The notes under the pieces are model-generated. The model saw only the letters and a program-made list of their open reading frames with translations, searched no databases and was not told the origin of the DNA. DNA of 64,000 nucleotides from Myxococcales bacterium (GTDB taxonomy: Bacteria; Myxococcota_A; Bradymonadia; Bradymonadales; Bradymonadaceae), in the NCBI GenBank assembly GCA_007120035.1, contig SKON01000013.1, positions 56,008 to 120,007 on the forward strand. Reading direction: 5' to 3'. Shown here piece by piece: positions 58,446-64,000 of this stretch (within the stretch, counting starts at the first letter, position 1; every line of letters begins with the position of its first letter). A program made the translations under genes and the position numbers.

Positions 58446-60074
58446 ATGCGTGATTTCGACCCCGAAGCGACCACCACGATGAGAAGCCCCGTGAAACAAC
58501 CCAGCCTCAAGGGAGCCGGCGTCCTCCTCGCCATCGTCACGGTCCTCCTGTTCCCGGCCGTGGCCTTTGCCATCCCCGGCTCTGGAGAGTTCGTCTCCGT
58601 CTTCAGCGAGAGCGGCCGCGAGATCACTCACCTCTACAACATCATCGCCAAGATCTGCCTGGTGATCTTGGTCATCGTGGAAGGGGTCCTGATCTTCGCC
58701 ATCCTGAAGTTCCGCCGCCGCGACGACGACGAGCGTCCCGTCCAGAATCACGGCAATTTGAGGCTGGAGTTCGGGTGGACCATGGGCGCACTCCTCATCC
58801 AGGTCTACATCGGGATCCTCACCATCGACGTGATGTACTCCACCGAGGTGATCCCCGACGACGTCGACATGACCGTCGAGGCCGTCGCCCGAACCTGGGA
58901 CTGGCACTTCGTCTATCCCGATCAGGGCGGCCTGGTGCACGAAGATCTCGTGGTCCCCGCCCACAAAACAGTCAAACTCGAGGTCACCTCTCAGGACGTG
59001 ATCCACGCCATCTTCATCCCCGAACTCGGAGTGAAGATCGACGCCGTCCCCGGTCGCTACAACTACTGGTGGTTCCGCGCCGATGGCCCGCTTGGCCAGG
59101 TGCGAGTCAATGACTTTGCCACCGTCTCGCGCCCCGAGCGGATCCTCCCCCAGACCCGGCCGGACTTCTTGAGCCGTCGTGGCGACGCCACCGCTCGAGC
59201 CGTCACGGGTCTGGAGCAGCAGGTCACCTTCCTCGGCGCCAGCCCCGGCCGTCGCGTCGAGCCCGGCGCCGTCTCTCCCTACGCCGGGTACAACGCCAAG
59301 GAGTACCAGGGCCTCTGCGCCGAACTCTGCGGCCTCGGTCACTGGGACATGTACTTCCGGGCTGTCGTGATGACCCCCTCGAGCTTCGAGCGGTGGGTCC
59401 ACGACATGCAGACCGCCGTCACCGAGGTCGATGGCGAGCAAGCCTACCTGGCCGAATGCGCCACCTGTCACGGCGACGCCGGCCAGGGGATCGCCGAGAA
59501 CCCCTCTCTGGTCGGCTCCAACATCGTCAACAACCCGGACCACAAAGAAGAACATATCGAGATCGTCCTGATGGGTCGGGGCGCTATGCCCGGGTTCGCC
59601 GCCACCTACAATGACGCTGCTGTGGCCGCCATGGTCAACCACGAGCGTGTGAGTTGGGGCAACAGCGGCGGCGAGATCGACGAAGACGACGTCGCCGCCC
59701 TTCGAGAGTCCCTGGGCCTGTCTCCCTTCCCCGCTGGCGGCGCCGAACCCGTCGACACCGACGACCTCCTCTTTCAGGGCGAACGGCTCTACGCCGCCTG
59801 CTCCTCCTGTCACGGCGCCGACGGCGTGGGCCCGGACTTCATCCCCGCCATCGCCGGCAGCGAGCTGGTCCTCGGCGACCCTGCCGACCTGGCTCAGGTC
59901 CTGATCGAAGGCCGGGACCTCGACCAGTGGCCCGGTGAAAAACGGCCTGTGGCTCGGTCCATGACGGACCTCCAACTGGCCTCTTTGTTGACCTATCTAC
60001 GACTCTCCTTCGGCAACGACGCCGGAGCCGTGCAACCCTTCGAAGTCGAAGAGATTCGTCGGGATCTGAACTGA
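58446..60074 (+). CDS. coxB: Cytochrome c oxidase subunit II with two fused haem c domains
   Basis: This is a 542-residue protein (ATG at 58446; one at 58479 is as good and also gives a signal peptide). Two TM helices precede the CuA domain with C291-x3-C295-x3-H299-x2-M302. Two cytochrome c domains follow: CATCH at 338 and CSSCH at 452. caa3 subunit II usually has one haem c domain. It takes electrons from the triheme cytochrome and gives them to CuA and haem a. Confidence 0.92.
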   Translation: MRDFDPEATTTMRSPVKQPSLKGAGVLLAIVTVLLFPAVAFAIPGSGEFVSVFSESGREITHLYNIIAKICLVILVIVEGVLIFAILKFRRRDDDERPVQNHGNLRLEFGWTMGALLIQVYIGILTIDVMYSTEVIPDDVDMTVEAVARTWDWHFVYPDQGGLVHEDLVVPAHKTVKLEVTSQDVIHAIFIPELGVKIDAVPGRYNYWWFRADGPLGQVRVNDFATVSRPERILPQTRPDFLSRRGDATARAVTGLEQQVTFLGASPGRRVEPGAVSPYAGYNAKEYQGLCAELCGLGHWDMYFRAVVMTPSSFERWVHDMQTAVTEVDGEQAYLAECATCHGDAGQGIAENPSLVGSNIVNNPDHKEEHIEIVLMGRGAMPGFAATYNDAAVAAMVNHERVSWGNSGGEIDEDDVAALRESLGLSPFPAGGAEPVDTDDLLFQGERLYAACSSCHGADGVGPDFIPAIAGSELVLGDPADLAQVLIEGRDLDQWPGEKRPVARSMTDLQLASLLTYLRLSFGNDAGAVQPFEVEEIRRDLN

Positions 60075-60121
60075 CCTTCTGTCACTCCTAGCTGGAAACG
60101 CGTTTGGCGAGGCACCGCATC

Positions 60122-61801
60122 ATGGAAATTCAAGGCAAAGGCTACCTGTCGCCCCTCACCGAAGAGGCCAAGACCTCCCTGTGGGTCTATCTGAAGGAGT
60201 GGTTGTGCTCGACCGATGCCAAGCGTATCGGCGTGCTCTACCTGGCGTTCGCTACCTTCATGGGTCTTGTCGGCGGCATCCTCTCGATCCTGATCCGCGC
60301 GCAGTTGGCCGCTCCCGGCCCCAGCGTGATCCAGGACGCCAGCTTCTACAATGCCCTGCCCGGGTTCCACGCCACGGCGATGATCTTCTTCTTCATCATC
60401 CCCGCCTTCACCGGGGCAGCGAACTTCATCGTCCCCATCCAGATCGGCGCCCCCGACATGGCGTTTCCCAAGCTGAACCTGGCCGCCTTCTGGATCTTGC
60501 CTCCCTCGGCGCTGGTCACCTTTGCTGGCTTTTTCTTCAACAGCCTCCCCGAGTTCGGCTGGACCGCCTACCCTCCGCTCTCCACCCACGCTTACAGCCC
60601 GATCTGGGGCGCCGATTTCTGGGTGATGGGCCTGATCTTAGTCGGGGTCAGCTCTACCATGGCGGCCGTGAACTTCCTGGCCACCGTCTTCAATATGCGG
60701 TGCAAGGGAATGAAGTTCTTCCAACTCCCCCTCTTCACCTGGTCTGTGGTGGTCACCAGCTTCCTGATCTTGGCCGCCACCCCGGTGCTCACCAGCGCCC
60801 TCTTGATGCTCACTTTTGAGCGCCTCTTCCCCGGCGTGTTCTTCTTCTTCAACCCCGAGGGTGGCGGCGACCCGATCCTCTACCAGCACCTCTTCTGGTT
60901 CTACTCCCACCCGGCCGTCTACATCATGATCCTGCCCGGGTTCGGGATCATTAGCGAGGTCATCCCCACCTTCAGCCGGAAACACATCTTCGGCTACCCC
61001 TTGATGGCCTGGTCCATGATCGCCATCGCCGTCCTGGGCTTCTTGGTCTGGGCCCACCACATGTACACCACGGGCATCGCCCTGGAGGTACGGGTGGGCT
61101 TCATGTTCCTCACCATGCTCATCGCCGTCCCCACAGGGGTGAAGATCTTCAGCTGGCTGGGCACGATGTGGGGTGGGAGCTTGCGGTTTGATACCCCCAT
61201 GCTCTTCGCCATCGGCTTCATCGCCATGTTCACCATCGGTGGACTCTCCGGCGTCGTCCTGGCATCGGTCTCCGTCGACATTCAGCTCCACGACACCTAC
61301 TACGTGGTCGCCCACATCCACTACGTGCTGGTGGCCGGCTCCATGATGACCCTCTTCGCCGGGATCTACTACTGGTACCCCAAGATCACCGGCAAGATGT
61401 ACAACGAGTTCTGGGGCAAGGTGCACTTCTGGCTGACCGCCATCTTCATCAACGTCACCTTCTTCGTTCAGCACTGGCTCGGTGTCCAGGGCATGCCCCG
61501 GCGGTACTACGACTACGACCCCGACTTCGCCCTGGCCAACATGATCTCCAGCGTCGGCTCCTTTGCCCTCTTCGCCGCCCAGTTGATCTTCGTCTGGAAC
61601 CTGATCCATAGCTGGAAGCACGGCGAAGACGCCAAGGCCAACTCCTGGTACGGCGACGGCTTCCACTTCGAGTGGCGCATGCCCTCCCCCCCGGATCACC
61701 ACAACTTCCACGAGCCCCCCGAGTGGGAGCCCATCATCCGGCACCACGGCGGCACCCACGCCGAGCTCTGGGAACGCGACGTGGACGGGTATCATGGCTG
61801 A
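60122..61801 (+). CDS. coxA: Cytochrome c oxidase subunit I, A2 type
   Basis: This is a 559-residue protein with 12 TM helices. Haem and CuB ligands are seen: GFHATAMIFF, H263 in WFYSHPAVYIMIL (with Y267 for the cross-link), HH in VWAHHMYTTG, and HDTYYVVAHIHYV. The D-channel Glu of HPEVY is replaced (A265) but YS precedes the His, which defines the A2 subtype. It reduces O2 to water and pumps protons. Confidence 0.94.
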   Translation: MEIQGKGYLSPLTEEAKTSLWVYLKEWLCSTDAKRIGVLYLAFATFMGLVGGILSILIRAQLAAPGPSVIQDASFYNALPGFHATAMIFFFIIPAFTGAANFIVPIQIGAPDMAFPKLNLAAFWILPPSALVTFAGFFFNSLPEFGWTAYPPLSTHAYSPIWGADFWVMGLILVGVSSTMAAVNFLATVFNMRCKGMKFFQLPLFTWSVVVTSFLILAATPVLTSALLMLTFERLFPGVFFFFNPEGGGDPILYQHLFWFYSHPAVYIMILPGFGIISEVIPTFSRKHIFGYPLMAWSMIAIAVLGFLVWAHHMYTTGIALEVRVGFMFLTMLIAVPTGVKIFSWLGTMWGGSLRFDTPMLFAIGFIAMFTIGGLSGVVLASVSVDIQLHDTYYVVAHIHYVLVAGSMMTLFAGIYYWYPKITGKMYNEFWGKVHFWLTAIFINVTFFVQHWLGVQGMPRRYYDYDPDFALANMISSVGSFALFAAQLIFVWNLIHSWKHGEDAKANSWYGDGFHFEWRMPSPPDHHNFHEPPEWEPIIRHHGGTHAELWERDVDGYHG

Positions 61802-61860
61802 CTCCCGTTGGATGACAGTGACCCCACTTTGACGCAATTGCTCTACACGAGGTCTCAACG

Positions 61861-62502
61861 ATGGCTGCACAAAACGCTTCCGTGATGGCAGGTCCTGGTC
61901 CCGGCGAAGAATCGCTGGGCGTGACCAACGGAAAGATCGGGATGTGGACCTTCCTGGTCATGGACGCCATGACCTTCGCAGGTCTCCTTGCCGGCTACGC
62001 TCGCCTGCGGTGGACCCCCGGCAGCGATTGGCCCTTCCCCATCGAGGCCTTCGGCGTTGTCGGGATTCAGCTCACGGCCTTCAACACCTTCGTCCTGATC
62101 TGCTCCAGTGTCGCCATGGTCCACGTGCTTGCCTACCAGATGCGTGGCAACATGAAGGCCGCTCAGGGGTGGATGATTGCCACCATTGTCGGCGGCCTGA
62201 TCTTCCTGAGCATTCAGGGCTTCGAGTGGACCCACTTGATCCTCGACAAGTGGCCCTTCCTCTTCGACTCCGGGTACGAAGCCAAATACAACCTGAACTT
62301 CGCGGCCACCTTCTTCATCCTCACTGGCTTCCACGGCATGCACGTGGCCATTGGCGTGATCTACAACACGATCATCTTGATGGGCATGCGCAGCGGCAAG
62401 GTCACCGAGGAGCACACCTCCACCGTCGAGATCGCCGGGCTCTACTGGCACTTCGTCGACCTGATCTGGATCCTCGTGTTCACCTTCGTGTATCTAATCT
62501 GA
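61861..62502 (+). CDS. coxC: Cytochrome c oxidase subunit III
   Basis: This is a 213-residue protein with about five TM helices. Blocks are KIGMWTFLVMDAMTFAGLLA, GFHGMHVAIGVIYN and a terminal WHFVDLIWILVFTFVYLI. It stabilises subunit I. Confidence 0.9.
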   Translation: MAAQNASVMAGPGPGEESLGVTNGKIGMWTFLVMDAMTFAGLLAGYARLRWTPGSDWPFPIEAFGVVGIQLTAFNTFVLICSSVAMVHVLAYQMRGNMKAAQGWMIATIVGGLIFLSIQGFEWTHLILDKWPFLFDSGYEAKYNLNFAATFFILTGFHGMHVAIGVIYNTIILMGMRSGKVTEEHTSTVEIAGLYWHFVDLIWILVFTFVYLI

Positions 62503-62556
62503 GCCCTCGGGCTGTCGCCCTCTTCACGACGACCTGAGCTATCAGGAGCTTGACCC

Positions 62557-62922
62557 ATGGCATCCAAAGACGCAGCGCACGAACATGATTACTCCACCGG
62601 CTGGGGGTGGTTGGGCATCTCCGGGCTCTACACCCAATATATGTGGGTGTGGGTCTGGCTGGCTGTGCTGACCATCGTCGAGGTCTTCATCCCCGAGCCT
62701 CATATCTTCAGCTTCATCTATGGTGGCTTCGCCGAGCTGACCTTCCCACGGCCCTTCGTGATCGTCTCCCTGATCGCCCTGGCGCTGGTGAAGACCTGGC
62801 TGGTGGCCTGGTATTACATGCACCTCATCGCCGAGAAGCCCGCCATCATCCTGGTGGCCTGCGCTCCCTTCGTCTTCTCCGTCTTTTTGACCGTGGGGAT
62901 CTTCCCCTGGGCCGGCGGCTGA
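62557..62922 (+). CDS. coxD: Cytochrome c oxidase subunit IV-like membrane protein
   Basis: This is a 121-residue protein with three TM helices (VWLAVLTIVEVFIPEP, VIVSLIALALVKTWLVAWYY, VACAPFVFSVFLTVGIF). The ALVKTWLVAWYYMHL segment is typical of the prokaryotic COX4-like family. AGGAGCTTGACCC precedes its ATG. Confidence 0.85.
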   Translation: MASKDAAHEHDYSTGWGWLGISGLYTQYMWVWVWLAVLTIVEVFIPEPHIFSFIYGGFAELTFPRPFVIVSLIALALVKTWLVAWYYMHLIAEKPAIILVACAPFVFSVFLTVGIFPWAGG

Positions 62923-63020
62923 GCGCCCTCTCCAGGGGGTGCGACGATTCACCCCTTGGTTTTCTCGTCTGCGGCCACTAGTCTCGACCTGTGGACGGGC
63001 TTTTCCGGTGAGTACTTACA

Positions 63021-64000
63021 ATGAATACCTTGCGACACATCATGTTCATGGCCGGGCAATACGCCCAGTTGACCAAGCCCGGGATCCTCCGGCTCTTGGT
63101 CATCACCATGTTCTGCACCATGCTGGTCGCAGAGGGAGGAATCCCTGACTTCTGGCTGATGCTCTGGGCCACCCTCGGCACGGTCCTGATCTGCGGCAGC
63201 GCCAACACGATCAATATGGTCTGGGATCAGGACATCGACTCCATCATGGGCCGCACCGCCCACCGCCCCCTGGTCACGGGTACCATCACCCCCGTGCAGG
63301 CCCTGATCTTTTCCGGCGTCATCGGCTTCACCGCCATCCTGATCTTGACCTTCCTGGTCAACCCCCTGGCGGCCTTGATGGGCATCGCCGGACACTCGTT
63401 CTACGTGGTGATCTACACCATGTGGCTCAAGCGCCGAACCCCCCAGAACATCGTCATCGGCGGCGCCGCCGGCGCCTTCCCGCCTCTGATCGGGTGGGCC
63501 GCCGTCACCGGCGACCTCAGCGTGACGGCCTGGCTGATCTTCGGCATCATCTTCCTGTGGACACCTCCCCACTTCTGGGCCCTGGCCCTCTACAAGGACG
63601 TGGAGTACGGCAAGGCCAACGTCCCCATGATGCCCGTGGTTCGGGGACACCGCACTACGAAGCTACAGATGCTGATCTACATGCTCCTCCTGCTCGGCAT
63701 TACCCTGGCTCTCGCCCTCACCGGCGACGTGGGTCTAATCTACCTGATCGCTGCCGTCCTTTTGGGCGCCGGTTTCACCTACTGCTGCATCCGCACCGCC
63801 TTCGATGTCAGCACCAACCAGGTCTGGGCCCGCCGCACCTTCGCCTTCTCCATCATCTACCTGGGCCTGCTCTTCGCGGCCATGTCCGCCGACAGCCTGA
63901 AGACCCATCACTTCACGGAGCTCCACTACCTGGCCGACGTCGAGCGACAAGCCCAGCGGCTCCGCCAGGAGATGGACATCGATGAGCTCTACCGCCTCCA
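63021..64000 (+). CDS. ctaB: Protohaem IX farnesyltransferase (3' end outside window)
   Basis: The frame is open from the ATG at 63021 to the right window edge (326 codons). About nine TM helices are seen. The UbiA signature NMVWDQDIDSIMGRT lies in TINMVWDQ...RTAHRPLVTG, with the second Asp-rich loop near ALYKDVEYGKANVPMMP. It makes haem O for the oxidase. A heme A synthase (CtaA) was not seen within the window. Confidence 0.93.
   Translation, partial: MNTLRHIMFMAGQYAQLTKPGILRLLVITMFCTMLVAEGGIPDFWLMLWATLGTVLICGSANTINMVWDQDIDSIMGRTAHRPLVTGTITPVQALIFSGVIGFTAILILTFLVNPLAALMGIAGHSFYVVIYTMWLKRRTPQNIVIGGAAGAFPPLIGWAAVTGDLSVTAWLIFGIIFLWTPPHFWALALYKDVEYGKANVPMMPVVRGHRTTKLQMLIYMLLLLGITLALALTGDVGLIYLIAAVLLGAGFTYCCIRTAFDVSTNQVWARRTFAFSIIYLGLLFAAMSADSLKTHHFTELHYLADVERQAQRLRQEMDIDELYRL

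Overview
The window looks like chromosome from a GC-rich, predatory or halotolerant member of the Myxococcota/Deltaproteobacteria group. The Bradymonadales are the best guess, and this is an inference from gene content, not a measured placement. The evidence is the very high GC with strongly GC-ending codons, many lipoproteins with Cys-rich 'CxxDxxC' stretches, two AgmX/GltJ- and GltG-like proteins of the gliding type, a c-di-AMP cyclase in a Gram-negative cell, and alternative complex III beside an A2-type caa3 oxidase. Very acidic low-complexity tails are also common.

Layout. 1-8.2 kb (minus strand): an operon of exported proteins, in transcription order a HEAT-repeat protein, a DUF192 lipoprotein, a membrane/TPR protein with HExxH, an NTF2-like lipoprotein and a second TPR/HExxH protein cut by the window edge. 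8.3-9.5 kb: a zinc-ribbon protein with its terminator, a decayed C-terminal fragment of a lipoprotein gene, a roughly 300-bp inverted-repeat element, and a small DUF465 gene that seems frameshifted. 9.5-18.6 kb: YihY/BrkB, a TPR lytic transglycosylase, an RHS-like lipoprotein (the intact relative of the fragment), an Rrf2 regulator, a DUF368 (PopT-type) undecaprenyl-phosphate carrier and a TPR-like protein. 18.6-27.9 kb: a GltJ/AgmX-like protein, xseB-xseA (XseA with an extra N-terminal HARP-like domain), a Cys-rich lipoprotein divergent from sppA, a glutaredoxin, a GltG-like protein and a degenerate HtrA-like protein.

27.9-43.2 kb: tilS-ftsH-folP-cdaA-ybbR on the plus strand meets lolA-(Cys-cluster protein)-(membrane protein)-glmM-pdxJ-nnr-(lipoprotein/beta-barrel fusion) on the minus strand. 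This looks like the usual tilS-ftsH-folP-cdaA-ybbR-glmM-pdxJ-nnr cluster with its second half inverted. 43.4-48.2 kb: a small lipoprotein, an MFS exporter, a 322-bp long-inverted-repeat element flanked by tandem repeats, and a CNNM/CBS/CorC protein coupled to a surface-anchored protein.

48.4-64 kb: one long plus-strand respiratory cluster, actA-B-C-D-E-F (alternative complex III), a triheme cytochrome c, then coxB (CuA plus two haem c sites), coxA (A2 type), coxC, coxD and the start of ctaB. Quinol oxidised by ActC/ActF would pass electrons through ActA/ActE and the triheme cytochrome to CoxB and CoxA, and CtaB begins haem A synthesis for the oxidase. No tRNA, rRNA or CRISPR array was seen.
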